DNA of 34,883 nt from Clostridia bacterium (GTDB taxonomy: Bacteria > Bacillota > Clostridia > Oscillospirales > CAG-382): the NCBI GenBank assembly GCA_017399965.1, contig JAFQAP010000025.1:1-34883 (forward strand), given 5' to 3'. The position numbers were made by a program, and so were the translations under genes. Shown in pieces: positions 1 through 8,653 of the stretch. The notes beneath the pieces are model-generated. The model saw only the letters and a list, made by a program, of their open reading frames with translations. It made no database searches and had not been told where the DNA came from. Each line of letters begins with the position of its first letter. Position 1 is the stretch's first letter.

Positions 1-23
1 TGTTCTTTTAAACAAAGTACATA

Positions 24-139
<116 letters not shown>

Positions 140-144
140 ACAAG

Positions 145-173
145 AAAACGAGGTCATTAGACCTCGTTTTTTT
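145..173 (+). terminator. Intrinsic terminator of the rRNA operon
   Basis: An 11-bp perfect stem (AAAACGAGGTC, loop ATTA, GACCTCGTTTT) is followed by a T run. It begins 5 nt after the 5S rRNA, as expected for the end of an rRNA operon. Confidence 0.92.
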
Positions 174-317
174 CTTCGCTCGGTAAAGAACTGCACAACG
201 AAAAACGCACGCAACTTAATGTGTGAACAGCGAGGGACGGAAATACATATCTCGCCGTTTGTTTTTTATAAGGTAAAAATCCGCAAACGGATTTTAAATT
301 TAATGCGTTTTTCTACG

Positions 318-375
318 CATTTTTACTTCGCTAGCTGTAGATTACTACAGCACGCTCGTAAAAAAGCGTTCTGCA
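318..375. repeat. Intergenic repeat with CTGTAG/CTACAG hairpin, copy 1
   Basis: This shares a long block with copies near 11427-11465 and 11772-11810: a run reading ACTTCGCTAGCTGTAG, then TTACTACAG, then CACGCTCGTAAAAA. The core CTGTAG-ATTA-CTACAG is a 6-bp hairpin. This copy diverges from the other two on both sides of the core. Confidence 0.75.
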
Positions 376-457
376 GCCCTTTACCTTCGCTTGTCGCTCG
401 GTTGTCTACAGACGTTGCTTTCGCTCACTACAGCCTTTAGTTGCGGCGTGTATGTAG

Positions 458-523
458 GGCAGGGGCTTGCTGGGGTCCCCAAAAAATGCGGTAGCATTTT
501 TCGGGGTGCCGCTTGCTCCTGCC
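458..523. repeat. Nested fold-back hairpin element
   Basis: Outer arms GGCAGGGGC (458-466) and GCTCCTGCC (515-523) pair, as do GGGGTCCCC-side bases with the CGGGGTG side. The inner hairpin is AAAAATGC (482-489), loop GGTA, GCATTTTT (494-501). The inner hairpin belongs to the covarying CCCC-stem-GGGG hairpin group seen at 712-738, 11192-11282, 11943-11969 and 20856-20890. Confidence 0.65.
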
Positions 524-533
524 GTTTCATATA

Positions 534-650
534 CAGACATTTGTTTCGTGCGAACAGTTTGTGGGACGATGAGGACATCGTCCCCTACGATTATCGAATA
601 GCCGTGGCTGTTTGCAGACCGTAGGGGACGTCGTCCCCGACGTCCCGCTG
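534..650. repeat. Four-stem fold-back repeat, copy 1
   Basis: The constant left flank CGTGCGAACAGTTTG leads into hairpin GGGACGAT (563-570)/ATCGTCCC (577-584). Next comes CCCCTACG (582-589), a 30-nt loop with the CCGTGGCTGTT core, CGTAGGGG (620-627), and a second hairpin GGGACGTC (625-632)/GACGTCCC (639-646). Outer GTGGG and CCCGC can also pair. Other copies are at 11523-11690, 20808-20975 and 23508-23632. Confidence 0.8.
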
Positions 651-663
651 ATAATTGTATTTG

Positions 664-755
664 TTTTTTGCGTTACGCAAAAAACTACCGAAATTCCTCA
701 TTCCCGGGGTTCCCCGAAAACGCTATGCGTTTTTGGGGTGGGTTCCTCATTCCAC
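664..755. repeat. Tail hairpin module, copy 1
   Basis: Hairpin TTTTTTGCG (664-672)/CGCAAAAAA (676-684) is followed by ACTACCG, then a second hairpin in which CCCC (712-715), AAAACGC, GCGTTTT and GGGG (735-738) pair. Bases 676-748 are identical to 11907-11979, a 73-nt perfect match. It ends just before the promoter at 771. Confidence 0.85.
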
Positions 756-770
756 GTTCCTCGTACATAT

Positions 771-799
771 TTGACAAATCACCGTTTATATGGTAACGT
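771..799 (+). promoter_or_regulatory. Sigma-A-type promoter for the VanZ-like gene
   Basis: TTGACA at 771-776, a 17-bp spacer and TAACGT at 794-799. The -35 is perfect and the -10 is weak. It sits 21 bp before the proposed ATG at 820. Confidence 0.6.
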
Positions 800-819
800 A
801 AAACAAAGGGGTGAACGGC

Positions 820-1362
820 ATGAAAAATAAGAAATTTTCTACAGCATTTTTTATTTTGATTTCTCTTTTTACCGTATACGTTACCCTGCTTGCCTATTGG
901 GTGCTGTTTGACGGAAGCTTTGGCAGGACGGGGATATCCAATCTCCAAAACACAAATTTTGAACTTTCCCGCAGGTATTTTTCTGCCCACGGAAATCTCG
1001 TTCCCTTTGCCACCGTGTGGGAATTCGTAAAGGGCGTTTTTACGGGGGACGTGTCCTTCAAGGCGTTTGCGGTAAATATATTCGGAAATATCGCCGTTTT
1101 TGTCCCGTTCGGCTTTTTTCTGCCCAAGCTGTTCAAGCGTCAGCGCAGGTTACTCACATTCGTGTGTACCGTTGCTATCATAGCCGTGTGCATAGAGGCG
1201 CTACAGTTTCTATTGCTTACCGGCTCGCCTGATATTGACGATCTGATTTTAAACCTTTTCGGCGGGTGGACGGGATACGTTATTACCCGCGCCGTATTTA
1301 AAAAATGTAAATTTTCGATTTTTCCCGTAACCTTTTTGCGTTTTGAAAAGTATTATATATAA
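820..1362 (+). CDS. VanZ-like family membrane protein
   Basis: This 180-residue integral membrane protein resembles the VanZ-like family, named for a teicoplanin-resistance accessory protein; most members have no assigned reaction. The first membrane segment follows a short lysine-rich start, and further segments lie around residues 80-100 and 108-130. The family hallmark is near the C-terminus, where EALQFLLLTGSPDIDDLILN is followed by a Gly-Gly helix. ATG at 820 is preferred over an in-frame GTG at 811 because the AAAGGGG ribosome site overlaps that GTG and is well spaced for the ATG. The next gene starts 22 nt downstream, so the two are probably co-transcribed. Family assignment is fairly sure; function is not. 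Confidence 0.85.
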   Translation: MKNKKFSTAFFILISLFTVYVTLLAYWVLFDGSFGRTGISNLQNTNFELSRRYFSAHGNLVPFATVWEFVKGVFTGDVSFKAFAVNIFGNIAVFVPFGFFLPKLFKRQRRLLTFVCTVAIIAVCIEALQFLLLTGSPDIDDLILNLFGGWTGYVITRAVFKKCKFSIFPVTFLRFEKYYI

Positions 1363-1384
1363 AATCTGAAAGGAGCAAAAAGAT

Positions 1385-2368
1385 ATGAACAAAGCATTCT
1401 TGGTTTTTATATTGTTATTTTTCGTTTTGCTTTGCGGTTGCGTAGGGGAGGATAGCGGAAACGCCGTTTCTTGTTCTTCCGAATCTTCTGCCCCGTCGGA
1501 CAATATGCTTGAGGCGGTTGCTTGGGTGGATTGCCTTAAAAATTCCGAAGAGCTTTCCGAATACGCCGTTTCCCCCGTGGAGTATACCTTGCCCGAATAT
1601 CCCGATATCACCTTTGTTTTTGACGGACAGCTCAAAGCTGCGTATAAAGACGGAAGCAGTGAAGAGCTTCCCCTAGGTTCACCCCGCAATATTATATTTG
1701 CAGATCTCACCGGCGACGGAATACGGGATATTTGCGTTACTGTTTTTGAAAATCTGTCGCAGCCTCCGGAGATATCTTCCATCTGGATGGGATATAAAAT
1801 AAGAGTATACGATCCGGTTACAAAAACGTGCGGTACGGCGGAAAATACGCAAACAGAAAGAGGAAGAATTATTTTCCGTGTAGAAGATGGGGAGCTTTAC
1901 GCTGTGTCCTACGGCGGTGCGCGTGATACGGCGAAGTTTTACACAGACCTGCGCTTTGATACCGAAAACGGGACGATCGGTATGGACGCCGCCGACCCCG
2001 AACAACAGACAAAGGTAAATCTTGTCTGTTCGCCCGTGGTGACTTCACGGTGTATTTATACCTATAACGAAGATCATACGAGCATAAAAACCTACCGTTT
2101 ACTTACCGATGAGCTGATAGACCGTATGGAAGCGATATCCGCAGATATTACTTGGAAAGAGATAAACCCCGTTATATGGAGTTTTACAGACCGTGTTTTG
2201 ATATCCCCGCTTTGCGAAGTTTATTTTGAGGATTGCGTGCTGCACGTTTATCCCGGCGGCAGTGTTGCGGTTTTGTTTTCCGATATAGAATACCGCGCCG
2301 AAGAAGGCGGGGAAACGCTTGCGGATTATATTACCATTCTTAACGAAGACGCCCTGCCGTACAAATAA
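1385..2368 (+). CDS. Putative lipoprotein with a DxTGDG calcium-binding-like motif
   Basis: The 327-residue product begins with a signal peptide of about 18 residues ending in a lipobox (L-C-G-C, lipid-modified Cys19), so it should be anchored on the outer face of the membrane. After a serine- and acid-rich linker it contains FADLTGDGIRDICVTVFE around residues 105-122, which resembles the Asp-rich loop of FG-GAP/VCBS-type or EF-hand-like repeats. I do not recognise the remainder. The gene follows the VanZ-like gene by 22 nt with a good AAAGGAG site, and ends at a bidirectional terminator shared with the convergent ABC operon. Lipoprotein status is well supported; a binding role is only suggested by the motif. 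Confidence 0.8.
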   Translation: MNKAFLVFILLFFVLLCGCVGEDSGNAVSCSSESSAPSDNMLEAVAWVDCLKNSEELSEYAVSPVEYTLPEYPDITFVFDGQLKAAYKDGSSEELPLGSPRNIIFADLTGDGIRDICVTVFENLSQPPEISSIWMGYKIRVYDPVTKTCGTAENTQTERGRIIFRVEDGELYAVSYGGARDTAKFYTDLRFDTENGTIGMDAADPEQQTKVNLVCSPVVTSRCIYTYNEDHTSIKTYRLLTDELIDRMEAISADITWKEINPVIWSFTDRVLISPLCEVYFEDCVLHVYPGGSVAVLFSDIEYRAEEGGETLADYITILNEDALPYK

Positions 2369-2390
2369 TGACCGTATAATCACCACACAC

Positions 2391-2422
2391 AAAAAACCGC
2401 AGATATTATCTGCGGTTTTTGT
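2391..2422. terminator. Bidirectional terminator between convergent operons
   Basis: The stem AAAAACCGCAGATA/TTATCTGCGGTTTTT has A-rich and T-rich sides, so it can stop transcription from both directions. It lies 22 nt after the lipoprotein stop on the plus strand and just beyond the last gene of the leftward operon. Confidence 0.88.
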
Positions 2423-2426
2423 AGTT

Positions 2427-2879
2427 TTACTGTTTTTCGCCGTGGGTTTTTTCAAGTTGCTTTATGAAATCCAAGAGCGCGGGGCTGTCAAATTTGTGCG
2501 TATTGATATAGTTGTAACTGATGCCACTATGCCTATACTGAATTTCAAATTTCGTGGACTGCGCATCAGAAATGCTGAGGATTTTGCCGCTTTTATAGTG
2601 CACCCGCACGCCGTGTAGGGGAGTAGTACCTCCGTCCGTTCTGCCCAAATATTCCGAATCGTAGTAAATATCCATAAATTCGTCTATCTCCTCATCGGTC
2701 AGCTCATAGGAAAAGGACGGGTAGGTCCATACCTCTATTTTTTCCACCTGTAACAAATTTATAATAGGTAACGAGGTATAGAGCCAGATTGCAGTTCCCG
2801 CTGCGGCGATGCATATAAGAATAACGCAGGTAACGATGATCTGAGTTGTCTTTTTATTCATACGCATCGCACCGATCAT
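2427..2879 (-). CDS. Small membrane-anchored protein, last gene of the ABC operon
   Basis: The protein has about 150 residues. After a short basic N-terminus there is one hydrophobic segment (about residues 12-34), then an extracytoplasmic domain of about 110 residues that I do not recognise. The first ATG overlaps the stop codon of the upstream permease in an ATGA arrangement, which suggests translational coupling. An in-frame ATG four or six codons later is better spaced from the AAGGA in the permease end, so the true start is uncertain. Its position at the end of the operon suggests an accessory to the transporter, but nothing in the sequence proves it. Confidence 0.75.
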   Translation of the reverse strand: MIGAMRMNKKTTQIIVTCVILICIAAAGTAIWLYTSLPIINLLQVEKIEVWTYPSFSYELTDEEIDEFMDIYYDSEYLGRTDGGTTPLHGVRVHYKSGKILSISDAQSTKFEIQYRHSGISYNYINTHKFDSPALLDFIKQLEKTHGEKQ

Positions 2880-5095
2880 TCCTTAGTGGCGCCGTAATAG
2901 CCTGCGTCGTAGCCTTCGAAGTAGCCGGTATGATATCCGTCGGTGTATAGCGTGCCGTCGTATTTGTATTCGGGAACGGTGTAATCGTATCCGTTTACGG
3001 CATCGTCAACGCCGGCTTTGTGTCCTTCCTCGTAGCCCTTGTTGTAGCCCTCGGTATAGGGGTCGCCGTAAATGGAAAAGCCTTCTTCGTAGCCTCTTTT
3101 GAATCCCTCGTAGTAACCCTGATCATACATATCCGAAGATAACATGTACTCGCTCAGATCGGGCATTTGGTAGGGAAGGTTTTCGGAAGCTGTCGCCTTG
3201 CCCTTTTCATACCCGGCGTCAAATCCGGCAGTTTCGCCTTTTTTATATGATTCATCGTCGGTATAATAGTACTCGGTCTCGGTGAACTCACCCACGGTAT
3301 CCAATGAAAACTCTTTGAGCATATCGGTGCTTATTAAAGCAAGCGTCTTTTCGAAAGAGGGGTAAACGGGTACCGGTACGGTCATCCGCTCGCTGTTTTC
3401 CATATAGCTGTAAAACCGTGCGGAGTAGTTTATATCAATAGTGCCCAGCGCCTTTACCTCGTAATCTTCGGGGGAGGCGTTTTTAATATCCTCGGCGAGC
3501 GCTTTGTACAGCTTTTCCATTTTTTCCGCAGAGGGAATATGCTGTGAAGGACGGAAAGCAAAGTGAGAAGCCTCCGTGGCTATTTGGCTGAAAATGGTTT
3601 CGGTTTGGGACTTTTTAGCACCTGCGGAAACCGAAAATTCCTTTATGGCTTTCAGCATATCAGATCTGGGCTGGCAGTCGAATTTGTAATAGCGGGTGTA
3701 AGAACCGAACTTGGTGTGTATACGCACACGCAAAGCTATGCGGGCGGTATCGCTCTGACCGTTTACTTCTTCTACAAATACTGCGTTATTTCCGCCGATA
3801 CGGATATTGCCTCCGGTCACAGCCTGCTTTGCGCCTTGGCGGATAAGGGTGTTGAGTGCTTTTATCGCCTCTTCCCCTTCTATGCCTTTAAGATCATAGC
3901 AGCTGTACTGTGTTCCGCCGTCCTTGCTTTCGTAATAATTGATATAATCCAGATCGACAGAGGTTATATTTGCATCTCTCGTGGTACGTTTATCAAAGAT
4001 AACGGTGCCCACAAAGATTCCCAGCAGGCAGGAAATAAATATTCCCGTGCAGAGAAGTAATTTTAACCAGCCGCGGAAAGCGTTGCGGAACTCAAACTTT
4101 TCCAGTCCGCTTACGATACACCAGGTAATAATACCGAAGGTTACAAATCCGAACAGCAGCCAGATAACGTTTTCGTCACCCATAGCCTCAAACAAAATAC
4201 CGCCTACCCAAGCGGCAAATACCGTAAGGGGATATTTTATAAATATAATGGCTTTTGCAAAGGAGAGGGGCTTTCCTGCGGTTTCTCCTCTTCTGCGGAG
4301 ATAAAGGAAACGGGAAAGGAATACTGTTCCCACGGAAATGACCGTCCAGGCGATCGTCCACCAAAAGGCTTCGTTAAAAATGCCGTCTTCTTTAAAGGCG
4401 ATCATATCCAGCATATAAGAAACGGGAGTAATTCCGCCCAAAATATCGTACATTGCGTCGGAGTATGCAAAGGTAGAGGAAAAAGCATCCACAAAGTACC
4501 AGAACATACCGAATATCATTGCGGGCGCGCCGCAAAAATACACGCCGGTGAGCAGAGATATAAATCTGTTGCCGCACACCATTACCGCAAGTATGCACAA
4601 AGCGTTTACCGAAAAATACGTGCCCAGGCAGGCGAAATAGCCTTTTAACAAAAGAAGTGTGTTTTCCCACGCAATGCCGGGAAGCAGCATAACGATTCCC
4701 ATTTCGGATATAAATCCTGCAGTGAGGGGGATAACATAGCTCATCCAACCCACAAAGTAGTTGCGCCAGAAAAGCTCTTTTCTGGTTACAGGCTGGGAAT
4801 GGTAAAAGTCCAACTGCCTGCGGGAGTTCAGATAGTTAAATACGTTGGGTGTGAGTATCGCCACAAGTATGGTGGCACCGCACACAAAGCCCATCTGTCC
4901 CAGTATAGTGTTGCTTACACGGGCAATGGTCCAGTAATTTTCGCGGGTAAGATTGACCGAGAATATAAGCGCGCCCGCTACGGGGAATGCAAAGAATAAC
5001 ACAACAGACCAAAGGGCGGTAAGCCAGTTGAACTGCGTAAAACGTCTTAAAAGACGAACCCAAAAGGCTTTAGAAAATAAGTTTTTTAATGTCAT
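2876..5095 (-). CDS. Large ABC transporter permease with Gly-aromatic C-terminal tail
   Basis: This 739-residue protein pairs an ABC-2-like membrane domain (several segments in about residues 20-375) with a long exported domain of the type called DUF6449 in Bacillota permeases. The cytoplasmic motif LDFYHSQPVTRKELFWRNYF, typical of these permeases and likely contacting the ATPase, lies around residues 94-113. The last 110 residues are unusual: dense Gly-(Tyr/Phe)-x-x units such as GYYEGFKRGYEEGF at four-residue spacing. The gene overlaps the upstream ATPase gene by 26 nt and the downstream gene by 4 nt. It is a paralogue of the permease at 6366-8630. The substrate is unknown; related Ytr-type systems respond to cell-wall-active antibiotics. 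Confidence 0.88.
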   Translation of the reverse strand: MTLKNLFSKAFWVRLLRRFTQFNWLTALWSVVLFFAFPVAGALIFSVNLTRENYWTIARVSNTILGQMGFVCGATILVAILTPNVFNYLNSRRQLDFYHSQPVTRKELFWRNYFVGWMSYVIPLTAGFISEMGIVMLLPGIAWENTLLLLKGYFACLGTYFSVNALCILAVMVCGNRFISLLTGVYFCGAPAMIFGMFWYFVDAFSSTFAYSDAMYDILGGITPVSYMLDMIAFKEDGIFNEAFWWTIAWTVISVGTVFLSRFLYLRRRGETAGKPLSFAKAIIFIKYPLTVFAAWVGGILFEAMGDENVIWLLFGFVTFGIITWCIVSGLEKFEFRNAFRGWLKLLLCTGIFISCLLGIFVGTVIFDKRTTRDANITSVDLDYINYYESKDGGTQYSCYDLKGIEGEEAIKALNTLIRQGAKQAVTGGNIRIGGNNAVFVEEVNGQSDTARIALRVRIHTKFGSYTRYYKFDCQPRSDMLKAIKEFSVSAGAKKSQTETIFSQIATEASHFAFRPSQHIPSAEKMEKLYKALAEDIKNASPEDYEVKALGTIDINYSARFYSYMENSERMTVPVPVYPSFEKTLALISTDMLKEFSLDTVGEFTETEYYYTDDESYKKGETAGFDAGYEKGKATASENLPYQMPDLSEYMLSSDMYDQGYYEGFKRGYEEGFSIYGDPYTEGYNKGYEEGHKAGVDDAVNGYDYTVPEYKYDGTLYTDGYHTGYFEGYDAGYYGATKE

Positions 5096-5969
5096 AGCCC
5101 TTTACCTCCGTTTCGCTTATGAATATTTCTTCCAATGACAAGGGTAAAAGCTCCGCAAACAAGGGCATTCTTGCCTGAACCGAACGCATAATATCATCGG
5201 AATTGCCTCTCACCGTCATAGTTATGAGCGAGCCTCTCTGTTCCATTTTCATAATGTCAAGTTCGGGGAAATCTTCCTTTAAATACTGTCTGTTAAAAGC
5301 GGCATGAAGCTTGTGTATGCCCAGCTTCACATCGTCAAGGTCCTTGGAAAACAGTATGCCGCCCTTGTGCAGCAGTCCCACGTGGTCGCATATATCCTCA
5401 AGCTCGCGTAAGTTGTGGGATGCGATAATGGGGGTCATATTCCGTTCCTGCATATCGTTAATAAATATGCTCTTTATGGTTTGTCTTGCAACGGGGTCCA
5501 ATCCGTCAAACGCTTCGTCGCAAAAGATGTAATCCGCCCCCGAACTTATGGCGAGTATAAGGGCAGTTTGTCTGCGCATACCCTTGGAAAAGGTGCCGAT
5601 CCGCTTGTTTCCCTTAAGATCAAAGCCTTTTATAAGGTGGTTGTATCTTGCGTGGTCAAACTTGGGGTAAATAGAAGCGTAATACGCCGCCATACTGTCG
5701 GGCGTTGCGCCGGAAAGGAAGTAAAGGTCATCGGGCACAAGGAAGCACCGTCTTTTAAGGGGTATGTTTTCCCAAACGTCCTCGCCGTCAATACGCACGT
5801 AACCGTCGTCAGGCTTAAGCACGCCTGCCAGCATACGCAGGAAGGTGGATTTACCTGCGCCGTTGGAGCCGATAAGTCCGAACACGCTTCCGTCCTTCAT
5901 AACGGTGTCTATATGGTCAACCGCCACGGTATCGTCAAATATTTTGGTTATCTTTTCGGTAACAATCAT
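5070..5969 (-). CDS. ABC transporter ATP-binding protein, YtrB-like
   Basis: This 299-residue ATPase should energise the two neighbouring permeases from the cytoplasmic face. Walker A is GSNGAGKST (residues 34-42), the signature region reads TFSKGMRRQ (126-134) in place of the classical LSGGQ, Walker B is YIFCDEAFDGLD (147-158) with catalytic Glu152, and the switch His is His185. The usual Q-loop glutamine is not obvious: the region reads FLVPDDLYF (77-85). The gene overlaps the GntR gene upstream by 4 nt and the permease downstream by 26 nt, so all three are translated in close coupling. With one ATPase and two permeases, a transporter with a permease pair and an ATPase homodimer is a reasonable inference. 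Confidence 0.92.
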   Translation of the reverse strand: MIVTEKITKIFDDTVAVDHIDTVMKDGSVFGLIGSNGAGKSTFLRMLAGVLKPDDGYVRIDGEDVWENIPLKRRCFLVPDDLYFLSGATPDSMAAYYASIYPKFDHARYNHLIKGFDLKGNKRIGTFSKGMRRQTALILAISSGADYIFCDEAFDGLDPVARQTIKSIFINDMQERNMTPIIASHNLRELEDICDHVGLLHKGGILFSKDLDDVKLGIHKLHAAFNRQYLKEDFPELDIMKMEQRGSLITMTVRGNSDDIMRSVQARMPLFAELLPLSLEEIFISETEVKGYDIKKLIF

Positions 5970-6355
5970 TTTCGGGTTGCCTCCTCTTCAAGCACTTTTT
6001 CAAATTCACTGTAAATTCTGTCTTTGCTCCAGCCTGCAAGGGTGGCTTTGGTAATAACCTCCCGCAGCATAGAGTCAATGTTTTTTGCGTGAACACGGTC
6101 TATCGCCGAAAGATCGGGGGAAACAAAGGACCCTCTGCCCTTTACGGAAACAATAACTCCCTTTTCTTCCAAAGAAGCGTAAGCTCTCTGTACCGTGTTT
6201 GGGTTAATGGAAATATCCGTGGCAAGCTGGCGCACGGAGGGAAGCCAATCGTTGGGGCGAAGCATCCCCGTGGCGATAAGGGAGCATATCTGCTCTTCTA
6301 TCTGCTGGTGTAAAGGCTGGGATGCGGTGTAATCAATATGGAGCAAAATAAACAC
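5966..6355 (-). CDS. GntR-family transcriptional regulator, YtrA subfamily
   Basis: I place the start at a GTG (6355), giving 129 residues beginning FILLHIDYTASQPLHQQIEE, the usual opening of short YtrA-type regulators. A longer frame reaching back to 6487 would overlap the upstream permease and add 44 residues with no family resemblance. The GTG has a purine-rich AAAGGAG just before it, though spacing is short. The winged-helix domain covers about residues 5-75, including LPSVRQLATDISINPNTVQRAY. The short C-terminal helix region lacks a large ligand domain, as is usual for YtrA. It lies within the operon it probably represses, through the site at 8654-8674. Confidence 0.9.
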   Translation of the reverse strand: MFILLHIDYTASQPLHQQIEEQICSLIATGMLRPNDWLPSVRQLATDISINPNTVQRAYASLEEKGVIVSVKGRGSFVSPDLSAIDRVHAKNIDSMLREVITKATLAGWSKDRIYSEFEKVLEEEATRK

Positions 6356-6365
6356 GTCTCCTTTC

Positions 6366-8630
6366 TTAAGTGTTTGCATCGTATGCGTCTTTAAATCCGT
6401 CAATAAAGCCTTGGTTGTAGCCTTTGCGGAACTCGGTTTGCGGTTTTTCTCTTTCGGGAGGTTCGGCGCCTTTTTCATATTCGGCATAATTCGCCCCGAT
6501 TTTTAATCCGTACTGATAACCTTCTTCGTAGCCGGGCGTAAAGGCATCTCCGATTTCGGCATAAGCTTCATCATAGCCCTTTTGCAAGCCTTCGTTGAAC
6601 GCATCGGTATAATTGTTGTGTCCGGCTTTGTCGGTTTCGGGCTCGGTGTAGCCGCTTTGATTTTTAGCGTCCCGTTCCCCGTAATATTTTCCTATTTCAC
6701 GGCCTATCTTGTACGCCTCTGTTTCCGATGCCAATGATGCTTTTCCGTCATTTGCATTACCATCAAATTTCCCTATATATCGCCACCAGCCAATCCAAGG
6801 ATTGGATTTAAATCCTTCCCCCAAAACCGCCAAAGCATTTTTATAGGATTCATATATGTTTATGGTTTCGGTTACGGACGCATTATGCTGTTCATTATTG
6901 GAATCGGTAAAGGAATAATGAATTTTAACGCAGTTAATCGGGCGTTCTTCATAATCGGAAGGTACAGCTTCTTCAAGATCCTTTTTTATGGCTTCGTACA
7001 GAAGCTTGGTTTTTTCCGCAGAAAGCGTATACTCGTTGGAATTATATTGGTATGAGCATGAGTTGAATTTAAAGTCCTCCGCCGCGGGATCGATACTTGC
7101 AAAAAGTCGCGTTTCTTTCGTCAAGGTAGCTTCCAAGCTGTATGCAAATTTGTTGATCAACTCTTCCGTTTCTCCGTCGGCGTTACAGTAGATGCCGTAG
7201 GTCCGCTCAAAACTGCCGTTTTTAGTGTATATCTTCACTAACATTTGCAGTCTTGCTCCTGCGGAGAACTCCTCATCGTTCAGCTTGTCGTCTACATATA
7301 CGTCGTTTTCGGACGTTGCCTTCACGCAGTTTTTTATCAATTTGTTAACGGCCTTTATGTTTTCCGGATCCGAAACAGTGAACGCCCCTTCCTCTTGCCA
7401 TGCGTGTGCAGGATATTCGTATTCATCGCCCAGATAATAGTATTCTTGATAATAGATATGATTTATGTCTATAGCGACGATATCTTTGTTTTCTGCCGTT
7501 TTTGTATCAAAAAGCAGAGCGCAGGCAAATATCAGCAAAACGCATCCGATATACACGCCGGCAGAAATCAAAAGCCGCCACCAAGAGCGAAGCGCGTTAC
7601 GGAATCCGCGTTTTTCTATAAAGCTGAAAACGAAGAAGGATACTATGCCGGATATACAGATTCCGAAAATCTTCCAGAAATACCCGTCTGCATATTCTTC
7701 AAATATAATTCCCCCGTACCAAGCGAAAAAGATTATAACGGGATACCGTATAAAAGGTATTACTTTGGGGTAGATAAATGCTTTTCCCGCATCCTCGCTT
7801 TTGCGGCGGGTGTACAACCACAATGAAATTATTACGATTGCGGCGGATAATATCGCCCACATCACCTGCATCCAAACAGAACCCTGCATGTTCGGCGGGG
7901 AAAAAAGTTCTGTTATACCGTGCGAATTGGAGAAAACCTCATATACGGAAACAAAGGGATGAAAACAAGAGTTTATCATTTCAAACGATGTCACGTATAT
8001 GCTCGTGTATGTTTCCGACATCATAAAAAAGTATTCGCCGATTATATAAACTATTGCGTACGGAGTGATACACAAAAAGATTCCCGTGAGCAGAGCGGTG
8101 ATCCGCTTTCCGCACAGCATCACCGCCAACGTAAACAGGGCGTTTACCGCAAAATATACGAGAATACATCCTATATATCCTCGCAACACGGTTAAAAGGG
8201 GCTGAACCAAAAAGCCGTTAAACAGGCATATAATTGCCGCTTCAAGGAAAACTGCTATCGTAAGCGGGGCGGCAAAGGACAGCCAACCGGCAAAATAGTT
8301 TTTAAAAAACAGCTCCTTACGGGAAACCGGTTGCGAATGGAAAAAGTCAAGCTGTGTTTTGGAGTTAAGGTAATTGAATGCACTTGTGGTAAGTGCCGCC
8401 ATAATAATGGAAAAGACAGACGCCACACGAACCTGATCTTCCGCGACGCTTTGTATCGTTGTCGCTATGTGTGACACCGGCGGCTGGAGATCGGTAAAAT
8501 TCAATATAGCGGGCAAAGGGAAAACAAAAAACAGTGCTACCGACCACAAAGCGGTAATCCAATTAAGGGTGAAAAACCGTTGAGCAAATCGCTGTCGGAA
8601 CGCTTTTAAGCTTTGCTTATCAAAAGACAT
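6366..8630 (-). CDS. Large ABC transporter permease, paralogue of the 2876-5095 permease
   Basis: This 754-residue protein is the first gene of the operon. It has the same plan as its paralogue: an N-terminal membrane domain (several segments in about residues 25-375), the motif LDFFHSQPVSRKELFFKNYF near residues 90-109, a long exported DUF6449-like domain, and a C-terminal tail with spaced Gly-Tyr/Phe units, for example GLQKGYDEAYAEIG and GYNQGFIDGFKDAY. The AAAGGAG site is well spaced from ATG at 8630. The stop lies 10 nt before the GntR start. The two permeases probably arose by duplication and may form a heterodimer. The transported or sensed compound cannot be read from the sequence. Confidence 0.88.
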   Translation of the reverse strand: MSFDKQSLKAFRQRFAQRFFTLNWITALWSVALFFVFPLPAILNFTDLQPPVSHIATTIQSVAEDQVRVASVFSIIMAALTTSAFNYLNSKTQLDFFHSQPVSRKELFFKNYFAGWLSFAAPLTIAVFLEAAIICLFNGFLVQPLLTVLRGYIGCILVYFAVNALFTLAVMLCGKRITALLTGIFLCITPYAIVYIIGEYFFMMSETYTSIYVTSFEMINSCFHPFVSVYEVFSNSHGITELFSPPNMQGSVWMQVMWAILSAAIVIISLWLYTRRKSEDAGKAFIYPKVIPFIRYPVIIFFAWYGGIIFEEYADGYFWKIFGICISGIVSFFVFSFIEKRGFRNALRSWWRLLISAGVYIGCVLLIFACALLFDTKTAENKDIVAIDINHIYYQEYYYLGDEYEYPAHAWQEEGAFTVSDPENIKAVNKLIKNCVKATSENDVYVDDKLNDEEFSAGARLQMLVKIYTKNGSFERTYGIYCNADGETEELINKFAYSLEATLTKETRLFASIDPAAEDFKFNSCSYQYNSNEYTLSAEKTKLLYEAIKKDLEEAVPSDYEERPINCVKIHYSFTDSNNEQHNASVTETINIYESYKNALAVLGEGFKSNPWIGWWRYIGKFDGNANDGKASLASETEAYKIGREIGKYYGERDAKNQSGYTEPETDKAGHNNYTDAFNEGLQKGYDEAYAEIGDAFTPGYEEGYQYGLKIGANYAEYEKGAEPPEREKPQTEFRKGYNQGFIDGFKDAYDANT

Positions 8631-8653
8631 ATATACATCTCCTTTCTGTTTAA

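Larger units (their letters stand above)
174..770. other. Repeat-rich intergenic region without a credible gene
   Basis: About 600 bases lie between the rRNA terminator and the next promoter. Short open frames are present, but none has a ribosome binding site or a recognisable protein. The stretch is made of hairpins and repeats that recur elsewhere in the window and are listed separately. Two further simple hairpins are visible near 277-297 (AAAATCCG/CGGATTTT) and 303-323 (AATGCG/CGCATT). Confidence 0.75.

Noticed and set aside
174..770. tRNA genes or a second rRNA gene after the 5S rRNA
   Set aside because: I found no acceptor/anticodon/T-loop pattern. The cloverleaf-like repeat at 534-650 lacks the TTCGAATC-type T loop and CCA-end context, and its stems vary between copies.
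391..830. Short open frames in the 174-810 gap (for example 391-624 and 612-830)
   Set aside because: They run through repeats and hairpins, have no ribosome binding site and no recognisable protein.
6356..6487. Longer N-terminus for the GntR regulator from an ATG at 6487
   Set aside because: It would overlap the upstream permease by about 120 nt, and the added residues are unlike the family; the GTG at 6355 fits better.
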